Positions 26,255-35,986 of a DNA stretch of 64,000 nucleotides are shown here, piece after piece. How positions within the stretch are numbered: position 1 is the stretch's first letter; every line of letters begins with the position of its first letter. The position numbers were made by a program, and so were the translations under genes. The notes under the pieces are model-generated. The model was not told the origin of the DNA and made no database searches. It was given only the letters and a program-made list of their open reading frames with translations. The DNA comes from Pseudalgibacter ostreae (lineage in GTDB: Bacteria; Bacteroidota; Bacteroidia; Flavobacteriales; Flavobacteriaceae), in assembly GCF_042427585.1 (NCBI RefSeq), contig NZ_JBHMFC010000105.1, positions 62,001-126,000 of the forward strand, read 5' to 3'.

Positions 26255-28444
26255 ATGAAAAACAATATATTAAAAAACAAAATAATCAACTTGCTTTATG
26301 TAACGGCAGTAATGCTCTTTTTTGGATTAACGGTTCAAGCTCAAACTCTGCCTTACGAAATCGCCAATAATTCTATATATCCAGATCATGAAGTGTTTGT
26401 TGCTATTGTAGGTATTACAGATGGCCACGTTTGGGTGGATGCTACTACAGGTCAAGTGAACAATATGAATACCTCAAACAACACAGTTTCTGGTCCCGTA
26501 ATTAATGGCAACAAAGGTCCTGGCGAAAATGGAAAGTATGCGAATTGTTTCCGACGATTAAGTGATATTCCAAATAAAACTATTAATATTCCTAAAATAG
26601 CAGGATGTCGAATATTAATTTCATTTAAAAGTCAGCTATATCTCTATTTTTTCGGACACTCAGGTTCGCCTAGTGGTTATAGTGCTCCAAATCTCGCTAA
26701 CCCAACAGACCCTAACCAAGGAATCAAGTTTGAATTGATAGAATTAACTTATAACGATGGGGGCCTTTGGTGTAATACATCAAGAGTGGACTCCTACCAA
26801 TACCCTATGGGACTCGAAATTTGGGGAGATGGTTTTTATAAAAAGGTAGGTGAGTTAAAATCACATGAAAACATTATATCACAGTGGCAAGAAACGGCTC
26901 CAAATGAATTTAAAAACTTATTAAACACGGAAGAAGGTAATATACATTTTCCCACCAAAGTAGAAACATTTCCTAAAGATTTTATGGATGATTATATTAA
27001 TGATATTTGGTCTAAATACTCTACTCAAGAGCTCGTATTTACTTCAGATGCGGGCATTTGGCGTGGAAGTGTTCAAGATGAAAATCAATTTGTGTTTAAA
27101 AGAGATAGTGATGGTCAAATAGCAAGAATCCCTGGTAAGCCAACCACTATTCAAGCCATGGAAGGTAGTGGCGTTATGGCATCAGGAGAACGTTGGGATA
27201 AAGTAGTGCAGTCTCAAATGGTCGCAGCAATTACTAGACATGCTTTAGATGTAAATGTGCCTTCGGGAGTTCTACAGAATTTTGGAGATACTTCTAAATA
27301 CTATCAAATTTGGCCATATAACTGGTATTCTAAGTTTTTTCATCAAACAGATATAAGTTTTGAAAGTCAAACCTATACGTTTGCTTATGATGATGTTTAT
27401 AATCAATCTGCAACCATCCATACACCAAAACCTCTAAATATAAAAATAACCTTAGGTGGTTTGGAAGCAAGTTCAGATCCTAATCCAACTCTGGACCATG
27501 TTACTTTATATTGGGACTGTTCCTTTGCAGGAAAATCGGCAGCATTATCGGAAGGTCGCTACACCATGGCTCAATTAGCCGTTTTGGGAGTGCCAAACGA
27601 CCACGTATCTTCACTACGCATACAACCAGGTTATCAAGCAACCCTATATTGGGATGATAATTTTAGCGGCGCTGATTTAGTAAAAACTTCAGACGTTGAT
27701 TGTTTAACGAATGACGGCAATTGGAACGATAAAATGACCTCTATTATAATTTCAAAAACAAGTCAAAGCGGATCTGAACAAAAAATTGAAGCAGAACATT
27801 ATACTTCTATGCATGGCATTACAACCGAAGACTGTGCAGAAGGCGGCCAAAATGTAGGTTATATAGACACGGCCGATTGGATGGCTTATGCTAATATCAA
27901 TTTCTCTTCTTCTGGGAATTATCGCATTGAATACCGCGTGGCAAGTGCTCTTGAAGGAGGTGCTTTATCAGCCGATTTGAATGCAGGCACAACTGTTCTC
28001 GGACAAATTAATATTCCAAATACTGGAGGGTGGCAAAACTGGACGACCCTAGCTCACACCGTATATATAAATGCAGGAACACATGCTTTAGGATTATATG
28101 CCACAAATGGAGGCTGGAATATAAATTGGATAAAAATAACAAAATTATCCAGTTTAAAATCCGCTAACATCCTTTTAGATAATAACAATGAAGTTAATAA
28201 AAAAACTATAGAAACAAATAAAACCAAATTCTATCCAAACCCTTTTAAGAACGTATTACACTTTAATTTTGAAGAAAAAAGCGCACAGATTACGGTTCTT
28301 AATACGCAAGGACAAATTGTATTAGCACCACTAACAGTAGAATCTGGAAAACCCGTAGACTTTTCTAAGCTTAGTAATGGCTTATACCTTATTAATATTG
28401 AAAAAAATGGCGTAATAGAAAACATTCGTGTAGTTAAAGAATAG
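26255..28444 (+). CDS. GH64 family endo-beta-1,3-glucanase with betagamma-crystallin, CBM6 and T9SS domains
   Basis: A 729-residue secreted enzyme. Signal peptide about 1-30 (VQAQ), then a GH64-type catalytic domain (about 31-405), the thaumatin-related family that releases laminaripentaose from beta-1,3-glucan. The GH64 pattern is seen as GGLWCNTSRVDSYQYPM. Glu163 (LIEL) and Asp179 (RVD) are 16 residues apart, as I recall for the catalytic Glu154/Asp170 of the Streptomyces enzyme. A betagamma-crystallin domain (about 420-505; Ca motifs NDHVSS at 448 and NDKMTS at 491), a CBM6 (about 515-640) and a T9SS domain (about 655-729) follow. It is closely related in the last three modules to the upstream protease, so the two genes shared module duplication. 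Confidence 0.85.
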   Translation: MKNNILKNKIINLLYVTAVMLFFGLTVQAQTLPYEIANNSIYPDHEVFVAIVGITDGHVWVDATTGQVNNMNTSNNTVSGPVINGNKGPGENGKYANCFRRLSDIPNKTINIPKIAGCRILISFKSQLYLYFFGHSGSPSGYSAPNLANPTDPNQGIKFELIELTYNDGGLWCNTSRVDSYQYPMGLEIWGDGFYKKVGELKSHENIISQWQETAPNEFKNLLNTEEGNIHFPTKVETFPKDFMDDYINDIWSKYSTQELVFTSDAGIWRGSVQDENQFVFKRDSDGQIARIPGKPTTIQAMEGSGVMASGERWDKVVQSQMVAAITRHALDVNVPSGVLQNFGDTSKYYQIWPYNWYSKFFHQTDISFESQTYTFAYDDVYNQSATIHTPKPLNIKITLGGLEASSDPNPTLDHVTLYWDCSFAGKSAALSEGRYTMAQLAVLGVPNDHVSSLRIQPGYQATLYWDDNFSGADLVKTSDVDCLTNDGNWNDKMTSIIISKTSQSGSEQKIEAEHYTSMHGITTEDCAEGGQNVGYIDTADWMAYANINFSSSGNYRIEYRVASALEGGALSADLNAGTTVLGQINIPNTGGWQNWTTLAHTVYINAGTHALGLYATNGGWNINWIKITKLSSLKSANILLDNNNEVNKKTIETNKTKFYPNPFKNVLHFNFEEKSAQITVLNTQGQIVLAPLTVESGKPVDFSKLSNGLYLINIEKNGVIENIRVVKE

Positions 28445-28470
28445 GCTTTTTATTTAAATATAGAACGATT

Positions 28471-28507
28471 AAAATAGAGCAATCTTTCGCTTTGGTTGCT
28501 CTATTTT
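28471..28507 (+). terminator. terminator of GH64 gene
   Basis: A 12-bp stem (AAAATAGAGCAA with TTGCTCTATTTT) has a 13-nt loop and a following T-run, 27 bp after the stop codon. Confidence 0.8.
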
Positions 28508-29024
28508 TTTTATAAAAGGTTGCAAATTCTTTCGTCCTTTTACTATTTTGGTTAATTAAAACTAATTTTTAAATGTATAGACCAAAAAACATCACTGCTT
28601 TTTGATCTTATAAATAAAAAAACAACGCCTTGATTGGTGAAATTAAAAACAGAGAATACTTTGATAAAATTAAAGTAGTATTAAAATAGATCTCATAAAA
28701 ATCAGTTCATTTAAGTCACACAGGCTATTCATTAATTCAAACAATCAGTATAATAAATATCTAGTTAACACTATAAAGGCTCAAAATGATGGGGAACACA
28801 TGCCCCCTCTCGGTATGATAGTGAAAAACTGACTTTAAAAATGCTCCAGATGCATAAAGAAAGCCGAGAATACAAATATTTATCTACAATACAATCCAAT
28901 TGAGACAATAAAATGGGACTATAAAACATCTTGTGTTTTTGCTCTTATTCGTTGTTCCCTTTTCAGCATCAAAAAAACACCTAACAGATTTTTAATTTGA
29001 AGATTCGAAAATTCAAATAAAAAA
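28508..29024. other. intergenic stretch between GH64 and chitinase genes
   Basis: AT-rich non-coding DNA of about 517 bp between convergent transcription units. I see no gene. A short frame near 28630-28690 reads GEIKNREYFDKIKVVLK and may be a relic or chance. Confidence 0.4.
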
Positions 29025-29059
29025 ACCACCCAATGACTTGTATTGTTATCATGGGTGGT
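29025..29059 (-). terminator. terminator of chitinase gene
   Basis: An 8-bp stem ACCACCCA/TGGGTGGT sits just after the chitinase stop on the minus strand. An A-run to its left on the plus strand reads as a U-tract in the transcript. Confidence 0.75.
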
Positions 29060-29081
29060 ATTGGTTGGTTAATAATATAAA

Positions 29082-32000
29082 TTACTGCTTGATAATTTTA
29101 CCGTTTATTGTTCTTGTGGCAACTGAAATAGTGTAGAAGTACATACCTGACTCCAAATTACTTATGTTATAGGTTTTTAAATTAAATCCTTCTTTCAAAA
29201 CCTTATCTTTAAACTCTAATACTTTAACTCCATTAAGATTAAACACTTGTAGTGTAATATTCTCATTAGCTTTAGAAGTTTCAATGTTTAAATACATTAA
29301 GCCTTCTTTAACAGGGTTAGGATATACTTTAACACTTTTTATAATCCCCTCATCAAGTACTGATTTATGGTTCAGATTTTCCTTGTTAGATTTTTGAAGA
29401 TCTATGGTTGTTAAATTTCTTTCTTCTGTACAAACACCTACTTCTTTCCACGCATTTGGCCAAGCCCAATCATCTACACTACCAGGAGTATATGGTCCTC
29501 CTATGGTACACCAGCCTCCCACTAAACACTCATATTTCTTACCAAAATTCTGAACAATATCACCTGTATTGTATGTGGAACCATCCACATAGTGACTGGT
29601 ATCGCAACCTTCCCCTGTATTCATTTCTACGATTATATTCACAACAGAAGATGTGGTATTTGCATTACTATTATCTATTGCTATTGCTGTTAATGTGTGA
29701 CTCCCAATTACAGCTGTCCAGTTTGCGGTGTATGGCGATGACGTATCTTCACTAATTTTATTTCCATTCACATAGAAGGCAACCTTAGTAACACTACCAT
29801 CAGGATCATTAGCATTAGCACTAATTGCTATATCATTTCCTATGATAAAAGACGAACCCGATTGTGGAGAAGTTAGAGAAACTGCTGGAGCTATATTAGC
29901 TTCTCCACAAGGATTACCATTAACCTGATGGATTGCAGCAAGCAATGAGGTTGAAGCATTACTAGTATCATGGGAAAGTTCCCATATCATAATTCCTCCT
30001 CCTCGTTGTTGAGCCAGTTCTGCTTTTTTCTTTATGGTAGTTGTTCCATTGTAATAAACACCATTGTAAACATCACTTGTAGAACTTGCTCCTTCTGCTA
30101 TTAAAGTTGCATAACTTTTCCATGAAGGGCGCCCATAAAAGGGCACACCTAATATTGCTTTTGATTTAGGTAAACCTCTACCCAACCAATAATCTAAAGA
30201 GCTTTCAGCATAACTAAGTGGAGAGTGTAGTGCACCATCGCCACCATCATATGCCATAAGATTTAAAAAATCAACAGCGTCAAATACCTCTGTAAGGATT
30301 CCTGTTCCAGCCCATCCTTGTGCAACAACAGCAGCAGTTAATAATTTACCACGACTATGTAGTTGGACACTTAGCTCTTGCATTAAAAGCAAATAGTTTT
30401 GCGGTTGACCAGCAGCTCCTTGATCATCTGGATATTCCCAATCGATATCCACACCGTCAAGATTATATTGATTAACCAAGTTAATTACATTATTTACAAA
30501 TGCGGTTCTTGTAGCAGCTGTAGATGCTAATTGTATAAAACGATTATCATTACCGCCACCGTCACCAATGTCCCATCCTCCTATAGCTATCAGAACCTTA
30601 ACACCTTGCTGGTGTCCTAAACTAACAACTTGTTGTAGTTTTTGTACATTCTCAATAGGTTCTATACTACCATCTGCTCTAGGCAGTGCAAAGGCGTAAT
30701 TGATATGGGTTAATTTATCATATTGAATATTATTAGCATCTCCTTGCCAGCTAGGGCTATAGCCTACTACTTTGAAACCATTATCATTATTATCACAATC
30801 GTCACTGTCGGTTGAGGTAACATTAATATTTACTGCACTTGATGTAGTTAATAGATTGTTACTATCTGTAGATTTCGTGGTTAATGAATAATGTCCAGCA
30901 GCAATATTGTTCCAATTAAAGCTATATGGACTAGAGGTATCTTCTCCTAATTTAGTTCCGTTGCTAAAAAATTCGATTTTGGTAATACTCCCATCATTAC
31001 CTGAAGCATTTACATTAATCGTCACATTGGCACCTTCAGTATAAGATTGTCCGTAATTTGGTGAAGTAATCACTACCGTTGGTATAGTATTATTTCCTTC
31101 ACTACATGGACCTATTAATGTCCAAACACCTTCTTGATTGGTTACAGGATTATTATTTTGTGTCCACCATTCAGCTTGGTATTCATTTTCCATATAAGAA
31201 ACTCTGTCTCCTTTAATATATACTTGTCCAGGGACATATGCGGCCGATGTACAAGAAGCACCACCACTGTTCTTTACAATAAGAGAAACAGATGTTTCTG
31301 TTACCCCACTTTCATTGTCTGTAGCTTTTACATTAATCGTATGGCTTCCTTCTAAAACATTCGCCCAGGTATAGGTATATGGCGCTGTCGTTTTTTTTCC
31401 TAATAAGGTAGTTCCATTATAAAATTCTACTGTTTTTATGGTGCCATCTGTATCGGTTACATTTGCTGCTATGTTTATTATAGTCCCTGCTGTAAATGTT
31501 TCTCCGTTTTTGGGAGAAATAATGGATACCATTGGTGTTTGATTGCCACCAGTTCTACTTACTCTTATTGAAACGGAGGATGTGGCCGAATAATTTTGAT
31601 TATCAAATGCTTTTGCCTTAATAGTATAATTTCCAGGAGCTACATTCATCCAACTAAACGCATAAGGAGCACTTGTGTCTTCTCCAATTAAAACATCATC
31701 ATTATAAAACTCTACTTTAGTAATATCACCATCTATATCAGTAGCATTTGCTGTTATAGTAATTTCTGTACCCGCATTAAAAGTAGCGTTTGGGCTTGGA
31801 GAGGTTATAGAAACCGTGGGATTGATGTTACCAACAATTCCATTAGCAAACACTTCATTTACTTTATTTATTAATGGTGATTTTACAGTAGACCATCTTT
31901 TAAGTTTAGTTCCATAAGATTCGTATGATCCACTTATTTCCAAATCACCAAAAACAGTCCACACGATAGTACCGGCAAGATTATTATCTTTAATATACTG

Positions 32001-33407
32001 TGCTTTAATACCAATAGACTCCTCATCATCATAACTCAGAAAAAAGTTTCCTTTAGTCATATAAGGTACTTTAGCCTGGTTATCCCATTGCTTTGTCCAT
32101 CCGCTACCCGCACCTGTTTTTTGATTGATAAAGAAGTAATTTGGAGTGCCATCATAAACATCCAACGGCCAGTTGGTATAATCAGCAGCAGTGCTTACAG
32201 GACCATCTGGCTGAATGGTTACATTCGTTTTAACTGTTGCTGCATTTAATGCTGCATTTCCATTGGTAACCACTCCTCTTCCGTAAAATGGGATACCAAA
32301 ATTTATTTTATTAGAAGGCACGCCCATAGCAGTCATTTTATTAAATAAGGTCTGCCAGTTAAAGTCAGGTGCTTCAGCCCCATCATAAGGATAAACAGGA
32401 GCATTATGGCCCGCTTTATTAGACCAGCCCCCATTAAAATCGTAAGTCATCATGTTAAAATAATCCATGCTATTCGCTAGCTTAGACCAATTAAAACCTT
32501 CTAACTTTTTATAATCTCCGGCCATAGCCGCTGTAATCAATTTATCAGATCCTATAGCATTTCTAATTTCCTGAACTAAATTCTCAAAATTCGCATAATC
32601 CGCATAAGTTCCTGTAAAGTTCATGCCGGAAAATACTCCAGGATATTCCCAATCCAAATCGATACCATCAAAGCCCATATTAATAAGCTTTTTACAATCT
32701 TCAATAAAACGAGCCCTTTTTACAGGATCGGCAGCCATTTCAGGAAAATGTTTACACATACTCCATCCCCCAATAGAGGCCATGACTTTAACGCCATTTT
32801 GGTGAGCTAAATCCAGTAATCCTTTAGCTCCACTGCCTTCTTTAGGAAGTGGCAATGGCAATACGCCTTCAAGGCCCCATTGAGGATGGGTCCACGTACT
32901 GCCACCTACTGCCACTTTAAACCCTAAAGCTTCTGCCCTTTCTTTTACGGCTTCATTTATCCATTGGATAGGTTCAATTTCTCCAAAAAGGATATAAAAA
33001 TCCCAACTACTGTAAACATCGCCATATAATAAATCAGCGGGTTGTTGTACAGTACCTGACTGATAAATCTGTTTATTCCGAAGATCACCACTATGCAAAG
33101 ACCCATCTACAGCGACTCCAAAGAAAGAATAGTTAAGAATCGTGTATTTCGAATAGTCGATATTTAATTGTGTTAAAGCTCCTGCAGAAGGAACCCCCGC
33201 ATTGTCAGACTTCCAGGCATCCCAATTGGTGATATAACCAATAACCTGCTTGTTATGTTTAGACGTATTAGCATTTCCCCCTGTGTTTACTTGGGCATAA
33301 TTAAAATTTATATAAAGGTTAAAAAATAAAAAGAACAATGTCTTTATGTTTAATGGCTTAAAAAAACACTCTTTAGTGAGTTGTCTTAGTCTTTTAATGT
33401 AAGTCAT
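29082..33407 (-). CDS. T9SS-secreted chitinase with two GH18 catalytic domains
   Basis: A 1441-residue multimodular chitinase. After a signal peptide (cleavage near NYAQ, about residue 39), the first GH18 domain (about 50-510) carries DGIDLDWE at 247-254. Two Ig-like domains (about 525-715), a CBM5/12-type chitin-binding domain (about 718-770) and a third Ig-like domain follow. The second GH18 domain (about 880-1180) carries DGVDIDWE at 984-991. An Ig-like domain, a second CBM5/12-type region (about 1285-1345) and a T9SS type A sorting domain (about 1365-1441) complete it. Both catalytic DxxDxDxE motifs are intact. The layout matches Flavobacterium johnsoniae ChiA, known to be secreted by T9SS with two GH18 domains. 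Confidence 0.95.
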   Translation of the reverse strand: MTYIKRLRQLTKECFFKPLNIKTLFFLFFNLYINFNYAQVNTGGNANTSKHNKQVIGYITNWDAWKSDNAGVPSAGALTQLNIDYSKYTILNYSFFGVAVDGSLHSGDLRNKQIYQSGTVQQPADLLYGDVYSSWDFYILFGEIEPIQWINEAVKERAEALGFKVAVGGSTWTHPQWGLEGVLPLPLPKEGSGAKGLLDLAHQNGVKVMASIGGWSMCKHFPEMAADPVKRARFIEDCKKLINMGFDGIDLDWEYPGVFSGMNFTGTYADYANFENLVQEIRNAIGSDKLITAAMAGDYKKLEGFNWSKLANSMDYFNMMTYDFNGGWSNKAGHNAPVYPYDGAEAPDFNWQTLFNKMTAMGVPSNKINFGIPFYGRGVVTNGNAALNAATVKTNVTIQPDGPVSTAADYTNWPLDVYDGTPNYFFINQKTGAGSGWTKQWDNQAKVPYMTKGNFFLSYDDEESIGIKAQYIKDNNLAGTIVWTVFGDLEISGSYESYGTKLKRWSTVKSPLINKVNEVFANGIVGNINPTVSITSPSPNATFNAGTEITITANATDIDGDITKVEFYNDDVLIGEDTSAPYAFSWMNVAPGNYTIKAKAFDNQNYSATSSVSIRVSRTGGNQTPMVSIISPKNGETFTAGTIINIAANVTDTDGTIKTVEFYNGTTLLGKKTTAPYTYTWANVLEGSHTINVKATDNESGVTETSVSLIVKNSGGASCTSAAYVPGQVYIKGDRVSYMENEYQAEWWTQNNNPVTNQEGVWTLIGPCSEGNNTIPTVVITSPNYGQSYTEGANVTINVNASGNDGSITKIEFFSNGTKLGEDTSSPYSFNWNNIAAGHYSLTTKSTDSNNLLTTSSAVNINVTSTDSDDCDNNDNGFKVVGYSPSWQGDANNIQYDKLTHINYAFALPRADGSIEPIENVQKLQQVVSLGHQQGVKVLIAIGGWDIGDGGGNDNRFIQLASTAATRTAFVNNVINLVNQYNLDGVDIDWEYPDDQGAAGQPQNYLLLMQELSVQLHSRGKLLTAAVVAQGWAGTGILTEVFDAVDFLNLMAYDGGDGALHSPLSYAESSLDYWLGRGLPKSKAILGVPFYGRPSWKSYATLIAEGASSTSDVYNGVYYNGTTTIKKKAELAQQRGGGIMIWELSHDTSNASTSLLAAIHQVNGNPCGEANIAPAVSLTSPQSGSSFIIGNDIAISANANDPDGSVTKVAFYVNGNKISEDTSSPYTANWTAVIGSHTLTAIAIDNSNANTTSSVVNIIVEMNTGEGCDTSHYVDGSTYNTGDIVQNFGKKYECLVGGWCTIGGPYTPGSVDDWAWPNAWKEVGVCTEERNLTTIDLQKSNKENLNHKSVLDEGIIKSVKVYPNPVKEGLMYLNIETSKANENITLQVFNLNGVKVLEFKDKVLKEGFNLKTYNISNLESGMYFYTISVATRTINGKIIKQ

Positions 33408-33692
33408 GAATAATTAAGGTTAAGTTTTTAATATAGATTAATATTTAAAACTATAGAAAAGCTCCTTTAATAAAAAACTAATTAGCTAAATGGCTGTGGT
33501 ATGTATATAAGCAACTGTAAAATGCGCCTAAATAGCTTTATGGTTACGTATTATAAAAAGAGAAGCACAAATGCTAGATAACTCATTACGTAAATTAGTG
33601 TTGTTTATCTAAAAAAACAACTTTAAAACATAAAAAGTATTATTTTTCATACATTCGAGAAATATTTTATTAACTGCGACCTTAATATTAAA

Positions 33693-34751
33693 ATGAAGGG
33701 CTTTAAAGTAAGAAAAAACACAATACATCACATTCTTTTTTGGTTAATCTATTTTGGATTAAACACCTTTAGATGGGGGCGATATTTTGATGATTATGCC
33801 TATTCTTTTAACTCGAATGTGGTTGAGTTTTCAATACATATTATTTTGGTATACTTCAATTTATATTTCTTATTGCCAAGACTAATACCCAATAAATATT
33901 TAATATACATTTTCACACTCTTAACAGTCGTATTGGCTATGACTTTCGTAAGGATTATATTTACTTATGAGTTTATCACTACAGATGTATTTAAAGAAGC
34001 CGAAAGACCAGGCATTTCAGTCTTTGATTTTAATTATGTTCTTGCTGCTTATATTGGGCAACTATATGTAATTGGGTTTACAACTGCAATAAAAATAACT
34101 ATTGATTATGTTAAAAACTTACAAAAAACTAAAGATTTAGAAAATCAAAGCCTTGAAAATGAACTCTCTATGCTCAAATCTCAGCTTCAACCTCATTTTT
34201 TTTTCAACACTCTTAATAATCTTTATTCTTTAACACTTGAAAAATCTAACAAAGCTCCAGAAACCGTTATAAAACTATCAGAATTAATGAGTTATGTTAT
34301 TTATCAAGGAAGTAAAAAGGAGGTGCCTTTACACGATGAAATTAAATATATCCAAAATTATATCGACTTAGTATTATTACGATTTGGAAATCGGGTAAAC
34401 GTACTCTTCTCCATAACTGGAGTTATGGAAAACCACTATATCTCTCCCTTATTATTACTACCTTTTATAGAAAATTCTTTTAAGCATGGAACCGATTGTA
34501 ATTTGGACAAGCTTTCATTATACGTTGATATTCAAATTTTTAAAAATAAACTAATTTTTAAAACCCGAAATAAAAAAACAAATAATTATATAGATAGTAA
34601 TGCAAAAGGAATTGGATTAAAAAACACCAAACGTAGACTTGGTTTATTGTTTGGTGATGATTATAATTTGATTATTAATAATACCCCACATAACTATACC
34701 GTTACCCTCAAAATACCACTGAATGGAAATAATAAAATGTCTCATTATTGA
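33693..34751 (+). CDS. LytS-like sensor histidine kinase
   Basis: A 352-residue sensor kinase of the LytS/YehU group. It has about four transmembrane segments in the first 145 residues, then a coiled linker. His168 lies in the family motif QLQPHFFFNTLNNL, followed by the N box LLPFIENSFKHG and the G box GIGLKNTKRRL. It should autophosphorylate and pass phosphate to the overlapping LytTR regulator. It reads away from the divergent chitinase gene with 285 bp between, so it is a good candidate to sense a signal for that gene. The signal is unknown. Confidence 0.9.
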   Translation: MKGFKVRKNTIHHILFWLIYFGLNTFRWGRYFDDYAYSFNSNVVEFSIHIILVYFNLYFLLPRLIPNKYLIYIFTLLTVVLAMTFVRIIFTYEFITTDVFKEAERPGISVFDFNYVLAAYIGQLYVIGFTTAIKITIDYVKNLQKTKDLENQSLENELSMLKSQLQPHFFFNTLNNLYSLTLEKSNKAPETVIKLSELMSYVIYQGSKKEVPLHDEIKYIQNYIDLVLLRFGNRVNVLFSITGVMENHYISPLLLLPFIENSFKHGTDCNLDKLSLYVDIQIFKNKLIFKTRNKKTNNYIDSNAKGIGLKNTKRRLGLLFGDDYNLIINNTPHNYTVTLKIPLNGNNKMSHY

Positions 34752-35451
34752 CGATGAGCCCCTAGCAATCAATGTGATAAAAAAACACTTGGAGAATTTT
34801 GATCATTTTGAAATTGTAAATAGCTATAATAATCCAGTTGAAGCCATTAATGTACTAACAAAACATAAGATAGATTTAATATTTCTTGATATCAATATGC
34901 CAAAACTAAATGGTATAGAGTTTATTAAGAATCTTAAAAACCCTCCCTTTATAATTATTACAACAGCCTATAGAGAACATGCTGTAGAAAGCTTTGAACT
35001 GAATGTTGTAGATTATTTAGTTAAACCAATAGCATTAAATCGTTTTATAAAAGCTCTTCATAAAGTATCCCGACTCCAATCCTTTAAAAAGGATACTTCA
35101 GCTGGAAATACTAATAGTTCGTTTGTAAATGAAAATGATCATTTTTTTGTAAAAGTCAACAAAAAGATTGTGAAAATTTATTTTGATGAAATTTTTTATA
35201 TTGAAAGTTTAAAAGATTATGTTTCTATTAAAACTATTTATGGTAATTACATCGTAAACTATAACCTGCTAACCATTACTAAACTACTATCAAAACATCC
35301 CTTTATAAGAATTCATAGATCTTATACGGTTGCCACGAATAAAGTAGATGCCATTGATGGAAACTTCATTTATATTCAGGGAAAAACACTCCCTATTGGT
35401 AGGAGGTACGCAAAAGAAGTAAAAAGTAAAATACTAGATGGTTTTGTTTAG
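34723..35451 (+). CDS. LytTR-family response regulator, copy 1
   Basis: A 242-residue response regulator with a receiver domain (about 1-120; IIDDEPLAIN, phospho-Asp56 in FLDINMP, Thr/Lys switch around TTAYREHAV and LVKP) and a C-terminal LytTR DNA-binding domain (about 140-242, YIESLKDYV, FIRIHRSYTV, LPIGRRY). It overlaps the kinase gene by 29 nt in another frame, so the two are cotranslated and form a two-component pair. A paralogue lies 535 bp downstream. Confidence 0.92.
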   Translation: MEIIKCLIIDDEPLAINVIKKHLENFDHFEIVNSYNNPVEAINVLTKHKIDLIFLDINMPKLNGIEFIKNLKNPPFIIITTAYREHAVESFELNVVDYLVKPIALNRFIKALHKVSRLQSFKKDTSAGNTNSSFVNENDHFFVKVNKKIVKIYFDEIFYIESLKDYVSIKTIYGNYIVNYNLLTITKLLSKHPFIRIHRSYTVATNKVDAIDGNFIYIQGKTLPIGRRYAKEVKSKILDGFV

Positions 35452-35704
35452 TTTATTAATTAGGACGTGACTTCAAAATTTTTGTAATATTTTTTAAAAA
35501 ATCTAGCCATCCCAACGCTATTGGTTTTATTTCTATATAACCAAGTATTAATAACTACATAAACACCTGATTATATATCATTTTTAAATAATATAAAAAG
35601 ATAAGGGGATTGTTTTCTTAGAAATTTAAGAAAATTTAAATAACACCTTATATAATTGCTACAATAGTATCTCTAAACTTGCTATAAATGCTAGTTGTAA
35701 AAAC

Positions 35705-35905
35705 ATGAAGTCCCTTAGGCTTGGCTATAAAAACCATCTTGGAAATTATCGAAAACCAATATCGGTTCCGACTAAAAGCAAAAAACATAGATATAAAGTA
35801 AATAATGTTGTTAATTTGTACATTAAAAATAAGATTAAACTTATGTTTGGAGCGATAACGATAACATGTATAATATTTACTATTCTACTTTATCTGTATA
35901 TATAG
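35705..35905 (+). CDS. possible small basic tail-anchored protein
   Basis: A 66-codon ATG frame lies in the gap between the two LytTR regulators. The first 45 residues are highly basic with many Lys and Arg. The last 20 are a hydrophobic helix (MFGAITITCIIFTILLYLYI) reaching the stop. I do not recognise a family. It may be real or a chance AT-rich frame; the single clean C-terminal membrane segment is the main support. Confidence 0.3.
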   Translation: MKSLRLGYKNHLGNYRKPISVPTKSKKHRYKVNNVVNLYIKNKIKLMFGAITITCIIFTILLYLYI

Positions 35906-35986
35906 CCATTTTAAAGATTAAAAATTGAACTTTATAACCCTACACCAACCATAATTATTTAGCGACCCCTTAAATACTCTAAAAGT

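Noticed and set aside
28630..28690. Short frame GEIKNREYFDKIKVVLK resembling the start of some HTH proteins
   Set aside because: Only about 19 codons between stops with no further homologous sequence; too short to call a relic with confidence.
29408..29755. 115-codon plus-strand frame inside the chitinase
   Set aside because: Antisense shadow with low-complexity Leu/Tyr/His content; the chitinase frame on the other strand carries clear domains.
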